From positions 62,001-126,000 of the forward strand of contig MU867060.1 in assembly GCA_033725935.1 (NCBI GenBank): a DNA stretch of 64,000 nucleotides, read 5' to 3'. This document shows, in pieces, positions 50,748 to 63,061 of the stretch. Source of the stretch: Cladorrhinum sp. PSN259. Lineage: Eukaryota > Ascomycota > Sordariomycetes > Sordariales > Podosporaceae. Each line of letters opens with the position of its first letter. Position 1 is the stretch's first letter. The translations under genes were made by a program, and so were the position numbers. The notes under the pieces were generated by a model that was not told where the DNA came from, did not search any database, and saw nothing but the letters and a program-made list of their open reading frames with translations.

Positions 50748-50830
50748 AGGGGGCCCACGGGCAGGACAGGGCTCTCAGTGGTCCCCAAGTGGCCCCTCTT
50801 CACTGCTTCCTCCTCCCCATCGATACCCCT
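50748..50830. promoter_or_regulatory. cluster of three stress-response-element cores
   Basis: AGGGG at 50748-50752 and CCCCT at 50793-50797 and 50826-50830 lie within 83 bases, about 0.9-1.0 kb upstream of the Msn2-family start codon. This is the five-base core bound by Msn2-type factors, so autoregulation is possible. The motif is short and expected by chance at moderate frequency. Confidence 0.25.
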
Positions 50831-51102
50831 GTCTGCCCGTCTGGGGCAAGTGGACGGCAACATCAGATGGGTGGATGAGTGGAAGGGTGGGTGGGTAAGT
50901 GGGTGTGGTGGTTCAGGTGGACTTTGGCTGGATCCAGGATGGCGCAGCCATTTGCAGCCATTGGCAGATAGTGCTAAATCTGGATTAGACCGGCCAAGCA
51001 GTAACAGGCAGCCCGGAAGTACCGCAGAGTTGATGGTACATTGCTGTGTACATGCAACAAGCGTGCATACAGAACACAACCCATCGCATCCATCGCCATC
51101 AT

Positions 51103-51120
51103 ACATGTACTGTACATACA
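51103..51120. repeat. 18-bp motif with ATGTAC-T-GTACAT palindrome, copy 1
   Basis: ACATGTACTGTACATACA is identical to the copy at 58491-58508. The central 13 bases are a 6+1+6 palindrome. Confidence 0.85.
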
Positions 51121-54100
51121 TGGCACTAAACAACAGAAGGAGAGCGGCCTCTCACTGCGCGTGCTGTGTGTCCGCTGTATCCGCCGCGTTCCGAGGCTTT
51201 TTTTTATTCTTTCTTTTTCTGTTTCTTTTTCTTTTCCTCCGCTGTGCGCTGCTCGGATACTGTTGTGTCAAAGTCAGCTGTATCGCCAGGGCATGTCTTG
51301 GATTCGCCTGAACACCTTGCAAGCATGCAGTCTGGAAGCCAGCACAGGCGTTCTAGCACCGAGTTGGCCACCGTCCGTCCGCTAGGTAGGCACTGGTGCT
51401 CGTTGCTGGTGGGGTCGACCTGTCAATTTTCAAGTTCCCCGTCAACTGGTCAACATTCGTTTTTGGGAATGGCAGCTAGCTCTGTCAACTTTGGCGGGGC
51501 CCTGCAATGACAGCGGATTGGGTTGGATGTTTTTTTTTTTTCTGCTGTTCCTTTTTGCCGCAGTCAGACGCTATGTATCTTCGTTGGTTCAACTTAGTTT
51601 GTCCAGTGGCACCCGGTGGTCCCAAAGTTGTCCATTCAGTCCACTCATCACCTGGCGAGCTGTTCTCGTAAATCGGTGGGAACAGAAAATGGTTGCGCAA
51701 GGTGTGAGATGGAGGGGGAAAGACAACCAATCCCGAAGCAGCCTCGGTGGGCTCGAGGCAGAGACCTCTCTGGCCTCTGACCAACGAAGAGAGGGGGGGA
51801 CGAGCACATGCATAAAGCGGACCACGACCTATCTCTGCAATGCTGATAGGTCGGGGGCCAGCACGGTTGTCTTCCACAAAACTTGCACAAGAGCACATCG
51901 CTGGGCCGAGGCGCGGTGGGAGGTGACTGGTGACTGGTCAAGCGCGGTGACCGACGGCAAGCCGGACACAGCCATTCGCTGCAATCGCGTCAAGTCACAT
52001 CTGGTTGTTCTGACCATCTACCCCCGCCGGACCAGTAGCGGCCGCAGCTCGAGACCTGCAAGGCACGAACACTCTCGACGAGAGACTGTCACGCAGCTAA
52101 ACGGCGTCGCGCCCCGATCCGTGGCCAGTGAGCGATCAGTTGAGCGACGATGCATGTGCTTCAATTGGTGTGTGTGCCTGTGCCTGTGTCTGTGCCTGTG
52201 CGAATGCCCTCGATTCCCGTCTGTCCATCGACAAGATGGAGTTTGTGACGGGCCAAAAATAATGCCGACAGGCGCCGGAGAAATTCAATCCATCATCCAT
52301 CACGATCTATTCCCAGATGGCGAGACGCGGCAGGCACCTTCATGCTCTGTGCGGTACCTATGTCTGTAGATGATGTGCGAAACAGCGTCATGTAAGCTGA
52401 CAGCGGTATGGATGTTGGTTGAAATCAATGGGTGAACCAGGAAACAAGGTGGATAAATAACGTCTTTAATATCGACGTGTCCCAGATTAGGTTCCCGCTT
52501 CTGAGAATATCCCAAGATACTATAAAACGAATACTTTTAGGACCATGAATGATATTCGCAGACTTTCGGAGGAATTGTTGGTTCTGCGGCGGTATTATCA
52601 TGCAATTGGAGGGCGCCTTGGACACAAAAACCAGAAGGAACTATCAATACCACTCGGACCATCCTTTTCTGTCTGCCGCCTTGACCACTTTTGACGCCGT
52701 TCCGTTAAGGTGACGATGCAGGTTACATCTGTCACGAACGGACGGGCGGAGGAGCGAGAGTCTTTCTCTTTGAACCAAAGTGAACTGCCGCTCGTTCGTT
52801 TGTTGGACAGACTCGACAGAGAAACATGAAACAATCTGAAAGGGCAAAATACGTAGGCTGTCGATCGTGATGAGATGGAGGTGACCATCGACGGCCTCTC
52901 ACAGGCCCCGGAATAGGTGAGATGAGGGGCAAGTAGAAGAGGGGGAGGGGAATCAAGAAAAACGGTTGGAAGGCAGCGGCAGCCACTCCGAAGACCCAAC
53001 AAACGAACCCCTCCATGCAATCACTTTAACAAATCCTTGAATTAGACGGGAGACCCCGCGGCTGGCCTATGTTTTTCAAGTCTTCCTCTTTCAATTGGAT
53101 TTGGAAGAACTGTTTCCAATAGAAACAATGGAATCCATCATGGGAATCGGAGGCCAGCAGCATGCAACCTCGGACGGCTGATTCGAAACCAATGCAGCCA
53201 CTGGCAAGTCCTGCAGACAAGCGGTGTTGGAGCTGCGAGTTTGATGCAGCCTGAGAGGTCCACTCTTTCAAAGTGAATTTGGACAAGTTTCAAGTTTGCT
53301 GCTACATACGACTCTGTTCACGTGTGTGAGAGATGATCATGACCGCATTTTAGGATAATACGCTATTCACGCCGAGTGCAAGAGAGAAATCTGTCGACTC
53401 CATTCCGAACCAGTCATGTCACTCTCTTCTCGAACCGTTACACAAGCCTCGAGAATGCGCTTTTCTGATATTATTTCACAATATTTTTGATTTTCGACCG
53501 TGCGTCCGGCCCGTCCCTCTGGAGGAGGTGATTTTCTCCTCTCTCCATGGAAGGCCTTTCCAAGTCCGCTTCTTCCCCAGACTCCTCCCGTCAACAACAC
53601 GTCGAGCTTTTCTTGGAAACTCGACCGCGCGTCCCAAAGTGATACAACACTACACCATCTGCATGCAACATCTTGTCCATGCTCCCATGGTGGTGTTTCG
53701 CAGGGTCCTCTTGTAGCTGCATGATGAAGTGTACCTCGTGTACGCCCACAGGCAGCTGCGTTCGGACTGTTTCTCGAGGTACCCGGTACAGGGCCTCTAC
53801 CAAGCCCCGCCTGCCTTTGCCTGTCTCGTGGATTCGCTACCAGGAACAACTCTGTAATCTGCATAAAAGGTTGCCTGATGTTATCCCCACAGATTCCGCC
53901 AACAATGCACAAACCAGCTCGCTCGGAGCCTGTTCCCGATGAGGCAGCTAGAGAGAGCTATCAGAGCTGTCTCAATTACTACACTAGAGCTCGAATTGAG
54001 AGCCGGTCCAGCACTTGTTTGGATTGCTCGCTCTCTCCCACGGGTGGCAAACAACAAACCGCATGCTGGATGTACCGAGAGGGGCCGAATACATGCGTCA

Positions 54101-57100
54101 CACAGCGATTCCCAACTCGAGGACGAATCTGGTCCTGTACCTTGCAGGGTGCTTCGACGCTACTGCAGCCATCTGCAGGTACGGGGAACTTTTCACTTTT
54201 CCAGCCAAGCGAATTGCGTCTTGGAGAAATCTCTATCAGCCTCGTCACATACATACACCTCCCCGCTTCTTTCCTGTTCGTCAGATTGTCCGCCGTTCCT
54301 GAATTCACCCACCTGTACCGGACCTACTTTGGCAAGCAAAACCTCGTCAGGCGCGCCAGGAATTGCGGAACTACGGGACGTGGCCGCTCCCATTTCCCGC
54401 AAGAGCGTGGACCTCTTTGCGAAAACCATGTGTTCCGGTGATGAGAGGTGCCCACTGGACGCACGCATTGTGACATTCTCTTGCTGCTGATGATGCTCAT
54501 GAGGAGACTGCATTGGATCCAGCTTGACAAGTTTGCAGGGTCCATCCCGACACGCAACCAGTAACAGACGAACCTCGCGTTTGGTGGGTCTCCATTTCTC
54601 GAACACAGACCGACACAGACGGCATCGTGAGCCGGGTCGTGGTGAGGTTTTTTTACCCCATCCTTCCCCTGCCCTGAAACCCTGACAGGGCCGAATCGGA
54701 GCTGTAGGCCTTGGCAATATCTCGCCACCGCGCACCTGGGACTCTGGATCCTCTTGGAGGACTGGGCATTTCCTTCAATTGGAACAGGTTAACCGGAAAG
54801 AGCAACGCTGGCGCACAATGAAGGTTGTCCAGTCTCCGGTGTGCTGGCTTTGCGGGGACGAGCATCTCGATACCAGAGATCCTAGGTCGTTCGCCGGCTA
54901 ATGCCCTGTTTAACACAGGTTAGCCAATTAGTCGGCGACATGCTCGGGTGTGCTTCTCTGATCTGCACCTCCGGGCTTGAACAGATCTCTTTCGAAATTG
55001 AGACTCGAAGACGATCAACTGCTAACATGGAGAAACACGTGACGGAGGAGCGAATGTGGCGGTCTAATCATCAGTTGTCCGCATTTCGACCGGAAAATCC
55101 TCCGCTCCAGAGCATTGCTTGGTTTTGACCAAAACCTGGTACGGACCGTTAGCCAACGGGCCGCGAATTAGGTCTCAGGGATTTTGATAACCATCGGGCG
55201 ACGGTGACCCCAAGTGGGAATTATGCCGTCTCGATGTCCCGCCCCAGATTTGCGGGAGGGGAATTGAGAAGGGCAGGGCCCTGTCATGGTTATTACAGGG
55301 TGCCATTACCAGACACAGATGCGGTAAGAGCCCTTCCACCGCCTTTTGCCCAAGCAGCATGAGAATTTCCCGACCCCCAGGCTTGGGTTTCTTTGGGTCA
55401 CCGTTGAGTGGGCTGGGTCACCGGCCGTCTGGTATGGTCTTAGCCATCCTCATACCCGGTACACAACTTCGACTTCGACAACCTTCCATGATCCATCAGA
55501 AACCTCCAGGGATCCCTTCTCTGTGTTCTGACAGCCAGGCCGAAGAGCGAAAGGTCCGACAAAAGAAGAAAAAGCATTCCTCTTTTTTCTCATGACATCT
55601 ACCAATGGCGCCATATTTCCTCTATCCCACGACAAGACACATGGGGCCCGCACCAACCATCAGAGCCCACCGCTCCGGTGATCCACTAGCGCAGGAACGA
55701 CGTGCGAGTTTGTCCAATGGGGGATGCCCCGTGCCATGTCAATGGGTCTTTCTCGAAGGTTTCAGACCCTCCAGTCCCCGCACGAGGGAACATGGGAGGT
55801 CGCTTTCGTTTTCAATTCCCAGAATTAACTTCCCGTTTTTGTCCTGACGTTCCCGATAAACCCCAGCGAGCTTTTCCCAATTACCATCATCATATCACTC
55901 AGCGGGCCATCAAGGGACGTGGACGGCGAAGCGGATGGACGACGACGAAACCCGCAATCGTATCAGGACAGTCAAACAAAACAACAAGCCACGATATAAC
56001 ACACGATGGCACCATTCGAGGGTACACTACTCAGTAAGGCTCTCCGTTCATTCCATCGTGGACAAGGGCCGCTCCACGTGCTTGAAGAGCCGAACAAGGC
56101 GTTACTTCACGGCCTTTTCTTGTCTATATTTTCCGGCGGACGATCGACCGTCCGTTTACGTAAGGTGCCTCTATCGTCGCCAAGCAGCCTGGACTGTGTG
56201 CCTGTGAAAGCTTCGGACACACGGTCAGCACTAGCGCGAAGAATCCCAGCGGCGAAAGGTGGGCACCAGAAGGCGAGCACCTCGGCATCCCCACGATTCC
56301 CAATGAATCAAAGTCGCTATCGATACGCCCAATCTCGGTAGCATCCGGACCCTCGCGTGCTCGTTGAAGAAACACGGGCACGGTCTGATAAGACTCCTTC
56401 GTGGGGTTCCAAGATAAGATCTTCGACGGCCAAGAGGTCTTGACACCTCTAAATCAGACTGTCAAACTGCTTTGGGAATTGGTGCAATCCGGCGCCCAAA
56501 CCGCTGGTCTGTGTTTATCATGGTATCAAGGCCGCGGAATTGCGTTTCAACGGGGTGATGATGATCTTTCGACCAGTGTCAAAATACCGCGCCTGCCCTT
56601 CATGGCGTGCCGAGCTTGTTTTCTTTGTTTCCGGACCGTGTGCATATCGTGGGGGTGTGGTGGGAGGGCATTATTGCCTCTCCTATCTAACGCCACATTG
56701 GACTGATTTCCTTGTCTGGGTTACGAGATGCACAAGTCGCAGACTGACGTTCGGATCAGCTTCAGAAAAGCAAGTAGGTGGGGGGCAGACATGTTTCGTC
56801 TTGTAATGGTGTAATGCAGCTTTGGGATGGCACCTGCAGGTACAGATTACAGACACTCTGTGAGGGCACACACAGGGTGGGGCGCTCTCACTATTGGTCG
56901 TTTGTCCTGGCCTGTCTCTCGCTGACACCGCCAGAGACTGAAAATTCTTGTTCCATTCTAGTGAATTTGTCGGACCTCGCTGCCGACCCAACTTGTCAGA
57001 CCTCGAATCCGGCCTACGGCAGAACAAACAGCCCCGGGAACACCAACAGCATCGAATGCCGGTGCCAGGGGGGGATCAATCGACCGATTTTTGTTTTCTC

Positions 57101-58490
57101 TTTTAAAAATCTGCATGCCGAATCTTCCATCACTCCAGTCATGGCCCGGGCCACTGGAATAGGAAATATGAAGTGGGTTTCCGTTGTTGTTAGTCTCTCG
57201 TCACCGCCATTCTCTAAGTTCTCTAGCAGAATCCTCTTTACTCCTCCGGCTCTTTTCTTGTTGGTCGGATTCGCTTCCCTCGTCCATCGTGGAGATCTGG
57301 CAGCCGGAAGTCTATCCCCGGGTGCACATAGAGGGGTCTTGAGGAAGACGGTCAATTTTCCTTGTGGTTCACGATGAATTGGCCTTCTTACCCCGCAAAC
57401 GCCTTGACCTCTCTTTCAGTCTCGTGAAAGGCACCGAATCCAAGCGGTCGGTTTTATATGCACACTCGCAACTTTGCCTGGTGTATCCCGGGGCAAAAGG
57501 CCGAGCTGTCAAAACGATGATTGGCTCTGACTGGCTCTTTTCCGAGTAACTTGTCGAGACCGAGCCTCTTCTGGCGGCTTTGGGGCCTGCTGTTGGCCCG
57601 GCTCATGATTCTCTTGTACCCCTCGTGCCCCTCTGCTCTCTGATCAGATCTGCCATCTGGTTTACCACCAAGCCGCGCGGGCCTCCCGAGAAGGCCCAAT
57701 GAACAGAAAGGGCCATACATGGCGCACGGCCTTGGGCAAAAGCACTGACCGCATTGTCCGGGCCTGCGGGTCGCGGAGGCCTGTGCTTGCTTTCTGTTCA
57801 TTCGGTCAGTCGGTCGGTAGTCGATAGAAGCGGCGCGGGCAGATCTTCGTCATGGATCACTGCCAAAGACACTGCCTCGGAGGGCGATCGTCGCCTCTAG
57901 TTTAGTCTATTTACTTTTCGTTTTCTTTTTTGTTGATTGGCACATATGAAGATCGGAGTCGGTCGCTTCAGTCCCGAGCTTCGGTGCAGCCGAGATGGGA
58001 CTATCTATTTAGTATTATTTTTTCCTTTGTTTTTGAGGGTTCTAGATGGACTCTTTTACTAGGCTACAATACCCTAGGAAGTTGGTCGACAAAAATATTG
58101 AATGAGGACCTGGGGATGGTGGATGGGAGGTGGGGATACGGATTTTGACAAGGCATCACATACCGCCAGTGCGGTCGGTGTGTGTAACATGGTGGTAGCC
58201 CTTTCAGAAATACATGGGACGGATGAAAGCGGTTGTTTTATTTTTCACAGAAAGGCACATGACTCAATACACCGACATTTGCACAAAATCGTGCGTGAAT
58301 GAGATTGAGACTTTGGTGTGGATTTTTCTTTTTCTTTTTGCTGCTTTGAAGCAAGTTGCTTTTCTGCTGGGCCTTACGTTTGTGGAGTTGGCAAGTTCCA
58401 ATTCTCGTTGTTGCCTCATGTGGTTCTCAAACAAACTAAGAAAGTTGGTTGGTTTTGTGTTGAAGGTTGATTTACTTGTGCAAGTATAGC

Positions 58491-58508
58491 ACATGTACTG
58501 TACATACA
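58491..58508. repeat. 18-bp motif with ATGTAC-T-GTACAT palindrome, copy 2
   Basis: An exact second copy of the 18-mer at 51103-51120, in the same gene desert 7.4 kb away. Confidence 0.85.
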
Positions 58509-61347
58509 ATGCGGCGGGTGATGATCATCATGATGTTGTTGTATACGCTGGTGTAGGGTAGGTTTGAGTACCCGATGGGGCGAAAATACTGACGTCTTCT
58601 GTTGTTATGTGTGCCGCTTCCTTTCTTTGGGTCAAAAATGCAGCGTGGCATGCCTTCTTTTGTTTTTCCTCAAGTCTGTACTGGATTTTGTATGTTCTAT
58701 CTCTGTTTTATGTTTCTGTTCCTCATCGGACCGTTTTGTTCCTTTCCTCCGTTCTCTTTCTCTCTGTATCCTGCGGCACACACACGCACATATCGGTTCA
58801 AAAAGGGCGACTGAGCCGCTTCCTTATGCGAGAGAAACAGGCACGCATGTATACACGTACAACACCCGTACGAAACGGAAACATTTTTATCACGCGGGGT
58901 TATTAGGGGAGAAGAGATGTGAGATGTGTGTAAGAGAAAAGGCGAGGGGTAGTAATGATTCGATATACGCCGCTTATGATGGGGATGAAAAAAAAAACCC
59001 CTTTTTTTTCCTTCTCCATTCTAAGTATTTTCCTTGGGCACGGCGGTTTTCCTTTTGTGTTGTGCTGTCGTCGTTGTGCCGTGCGGCGCCGAGTTGGCGA
59101 CGCCGGTGAGAGTACATAAGAGGGGAGAAAAGGCAGTTGAGTGGTTACGTGCCGTTCCCGTGCCGCTTTGCAGGAATCCCTCATTGCGTGCATGTGGTGT
59201 GTGTAAGGCGGCATCATCCCACAATCGTCATCCCAATCGTGATAGTGTGAGTGGGCTTGTGTGCGCGTGTGTGTGCGTGTGTGTTTCTATCTGAGATAAG
59301 CGGGATGCTTCCTTCTCAATCGGATTTTGGATTACGAGATCGGGATTGGGTTGGGATAGATGGAGGGATGCACGACATTGCCTGTTGGTTGGCGGTTTTA
59401 TATCGTCTCATCTTTTACACTAGGAAGAAAATGGCTTTGTGTGTGTGGTGGTGGTGGTGATGAGAACTGTTATGGGGGTTGCTGCCGGGCTGCTTTGTCG
59501 TCGTCTTTGCCTCTCCCTTTTTTTTGGTGTAACCTCAAACCTGGAACTGCAAGAATGAACCACTCGAGTTATTCCATGGATAGGGGGAATATTTACTCCG
59601 AGTTTTCCGTGTTATACGCAACCGAACCACACGAGTAAGCCTGTCTGCCCGGACTTACAAGAGTCTATTCGCCGTAGGGATGAAATAGTTGGGGGAGCCA
59701 TGTTCTCTTGATCGATCTGGACTTCACGATCTGGTTGTCAGTTGGTTGCTTTTGTTGCTTTTCGAGTGTCACACACTCTTCCTCCTTTACTCTTCGGAGC
59801 AGCTGTCGACATGCTCCGATACTTTCGGCATTGGGAGGGCACCTTGTGACACATGACACAAACCCACATGGCTGCGGCGCCGACGGCGGTGGTGAGAGAG
59901 CGAGGAGAATTAGGCAGGGGCTTCACGGTAGGGCTGTTATAACATCATTATGTGGTATGAGGGCTTGGTTGATACTTGGGTGTCTGATTAAGCCACACGC
60001 TACTTGCTGTTCGAACCAAGCTTACTAGGAGTCTTTGGCTAGATAAAGCATATCATGTAGAAGCACGTTTGCGACGCCGACAGTATGTGACTGACTGCAA
60101 GGCTTCGAAGATGGTTGTCTGTTCTACTAGCCTTGACGAATCAGGCTTACACATACATTACATACAATGTCAGAACGAGCTACGCGGTTTTGACCGAGGC
60201 GGAAGCCATGAGGCTGACGCAGAATGAACTTGATCACTCAGCGTCCTTGTCTGTTACATAGTCATCCATCGACTCAACTTCCTTTGAATCCAGGGGTGTG
60301 CAGTGTGGGGGCTGATATAACGTTTCTTGTATCGCCTTTCTTGCCAACTCTGGTTTTGAGGCTTGAGAAGGGCTGACACTTCCAAACGCCCCCTTTCTCC
60401 TTTTGTATTGTGAATCAAGCCCCTACTGTCTTAAGGAGGAGGAGAAGGCGGGTGTTACTAAACCCCAATCTGTTAGAGATTAGTGTTGAAGGGGAGGGGG
60501 TTATCGTTCGACTGAGAAGAGACTGTGTGTAATCCCGTCCCCTACATGTACACGCAAGAATGTGTGTGCTGCCGCCGGTTACCGAAGCCAACTTGTCGAT
60601 GTCTTTGCGAGTTCCGTGTACATGGAAGGTAAAGTCGCGAAACTTTGTCGGGAATGTAGTATTGTTCTGGCTTTCAGATGTTTGATCAGCGATGTCAGAC
60701 GTCAAGTGTTTTTTTTTGTTTTTTCTTTCCAACTGCCGAAATGGGGCAAAGATCGACGTCATGATTTTCAACAAGTAAAGCAGTAAGATATCATCCTGAT
60801 TTTAGACCGAATGTTTCATGCCGAGGAGGGAAGAAATGTGTCGGGATTAGCGCTGTGGTGAGTAATTAGAATTGGTACTGGTGTTGCTGATCTTGACATA
60901 TTTTATATGAAGTCACGAAGTTGAGGCTTTTTTTGGAGTGACTTGTGTGAAACCGATTGGTATGTTGCCATATTGGGGAATGATTGCCCTGATGACGGAT
61001 GCTTCTTACGTCTGTGAATGGATTGAGTGATTAACTTGGCCTTGATCGACGAGTGTGGAAAATGAAGTCATATGTTTGTCTTGTATGGTCAGGATGAGGA
61101 AAGCGATGGTCATTCAATTCCAGATGATGAGATGGTGCGATCTCATACCCTAGTACAGATACTTGATCGATGAACGGCCAAAAAGAAGAGAATGGTTTCA
61201 CACCTGTACTCAACTTTGTAAACAAACCACACTTTACCCCCTTCTTCTAGGTTCATCATGAAGCGCGGTGCTTCTTTTTTCATATCAATTTGTTCATTAA
61301 CACATATCTATGATATTCCTCCGGTTGTCTAATCCAGACGGATGTAC

Positions 61348-62386
61348 TCACATCCCTATCTTGATACCATTATCGTTCTTATCCTCCTCCTTCTCCTCAA
61401 ACATCCCCTCAGGCGGTCCAACCATCTCATCTAGTCTCGCCGCCCGTCCCCTCATCCACTCATGCAGTGCATCCCAATCCACACAAGCATGAGGCTGGGG
61501 CACCTTAACGGTGGGTTTAAATCGACTGTGCTTGGTCCATTTAAGGGTGTAAACATTCACGTCGGCAGAACACAAGATCTCTTGTCTCAGTGACTCAAGA
61601 CAGTGGTCGACGTGCGAGTAGAGCTCCTTCCAGTCTTGGGACTCGTGAGCGTAGTAATAGTCCGGGTGGAGGTATTGTTTTATTCGTTTCTTTGAGGTAT
61701 CAGCAAAGTGGGTGGTGAGGGACGGATTGGAAAGGAAAAGGGGTGACCAACTATACAATGTAAAGAATGAGATATGCCCAGTCCGCCGACGTAGCCGCCG
61801 TCTTTATGAGCTACGGATGTTGCGTTATTTGCTTTGATGAGTTCAGAGGCAGAGTAACGGATTACTGTCGCGATTCAGTATTTGTTATCATCCAGGGCGT
61901 GCAGAAATTCGGTTGGACGAGTGGGCTTACAAGTTCCATCAAGAAGCTCATGCCAGGCTTGGTCCATTTCTGGTCGGGGCTCACCCAAGAACTTTGGAGT
62001 GTCTGGGTCTCCGACGAGGTATTTGTTGACATACTTGACTGGGGCAGGCGCTGGGTTTTGATGTCAGTGGATGCTGAGAAGCTGGTTCAGTGTGAAGAGG
62101 GGGGCAAGGTACAGTATGGTATATCTACGCCGCCATGGTTTGTTGGGAAGATTGGACATGAAAATCCTGCAGTACAGGCTTGTAGTTTGTATGCTGCTAC
62201 TCCTGCGATAGCTAGTACGATGGTGATGGATGAGGCAAGGAGAAGGTAGAACCTTCTTCTCCACCTCCTCACTTGCTCCTGGATGTGGGCATTTGGGCAC
62301 AAGAGTATCGACTCCCCGTCTTGGTTGTCTTCCTGAGGGAGGAGTGGAGAGTATTTGGCAGGCTTCTCATCTAGCGAGGCCATCAT
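61348..62386 (-). CDS. UstYa/DUF3328 family oxidase-like membrane protein
   Basis: Four exons, 62386-62113, 62050-61931, 61864-61752 and 61689-61348, give 282 residues. Introns are 62, 66 and 62 bp; the third has a weak GTTGGT donor but restores the family sequence. Residues 1-45 are cytosolic-like, followed by a membrane helix at about 46-67. The conserved core then starts with DIPYSPAPVKYVNKYLVG, DTPKFLGEPRPEMDQAWHEL and LLDGT. Both HxxHC motifs are present: HSLHC (164-168) and HVDHC (195-199), then LRQEILCSADV and HACVDWDALHEW. UstYa proteins catalyse oxidative cyclisation or halogenation-like steps in fungal peptide (RiPP) and other secondary-metabolite pathways, using the HxxHC histidines. 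The neighbouring upstream gene on the same strand encodes a Kex2-type propeptide, which suggests its substrate. The start is the first of two adjacent ATG codons. Confidence 0.88.
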
Positions 62387-63061
62387 GGTGGGCGCTCAAT
62401 GTGATGGGTTCAGAGAAATGATAAGTAGACCTGACAAGTCCGGGGTCAAGTGAGGTGGGCATGGCTTGAACCCCTTCGGTGATGGACAATGTTCATCTAG
62501 CTTACGAGGTCAACAATTCATCTGAGCCACATCTCAACGGTCATCAAGTGCCGAGCGATATCCGTCCCGGCCCGGCTGAACTGCCCCGCAGAAAATAGGG
62601 GGGGCAAACATACGACGGAGGCTGGATCATCATGATCCCTGGGGTTGTATTGACAAGGTCGTGCACAACTCGCCTGTCCTACGTTACCATAGGGTCGGTT
62701 AATGATGTGATGATCGCGAAGCACCCATCACAATTGTCCAGCCGTCTCGCTACCAGATAGTGAATGCTCATCACAAGAATAGTAGCTTTTTCCCGTTAAT
62801 AATTCTGCACTATGTCGATCATATAGGTTGATCACCTCTATATCAGCAATTGATGAGCTGAAGTTGGCGATATTCACACTTGATGCAAGTAGTCGGAGAA
62901 TGCTACTCTAGAGCTTAACGGTTCAATGCCACCCAGACAAAACATCGGCTGAAGTTCTTTTCAACTGCGTGACCATGTGGCAGCCAGGATACTGCCCTGA
63001 GATTCCTGTGCCCCTTCGATATCGGCACCACCCGTTCCTCGACACCACTTTCCTGCTCCCC
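62387..63061. promoter_or_regulatory. interval between the propeptide and UstYa-like genes
   Basis: 675 bp, with the propeptide trailer and the promoter of the UstYa-like gene. No further propeptide core or signal peptide was seen on the same strand. Confidence 0.45.

Larger units (their letters stand above)
49835..61347. other. 11.5-kb gene desert upstream of the Msn2 homologue
   Basis: No supportable coding gene. The first 1-2 kb upstream of 49834 should be the promoter and long leader of the stress factor. Long open frames (50568-51311, 51491-52369, 53878-54441 and 53939-54490, all plus) have no recognisable domain, overlap other open frames, and mostly begin at non-ATG codons or in poly-T. 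Minor features are CTGTGC-type repeats at about 52168-52202, poly-T and poly-G runs, and two copies of an 18-bp GTAC palindrome-bearing motif (51103-51120 and 58491-58508). Confidence 0.55.

Noticed and set aside
51491..52369. 292-residue open frame in the gene desert
   Set aside because: It begins at TTG, its only signal-peptide-like part is encoded by a poly-T run, its composition is erratic (Cys/Leu repeats from a CTGTGC tract), and other frames overlap it on both strands.
53878..54490. Two overlapping open frames of 187 and 183 residues
   Set aside because: They overlap in different frames of the same strand, neither has domain content or coding-like third positions, and a third frame on the opposite strand is open too.
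60001..60060. Minus-strand GGTTCGAAC B-box-like sequence
   Set aside because: No A-box at a suitable distance and no acceptor or anticodon stems could be formed.
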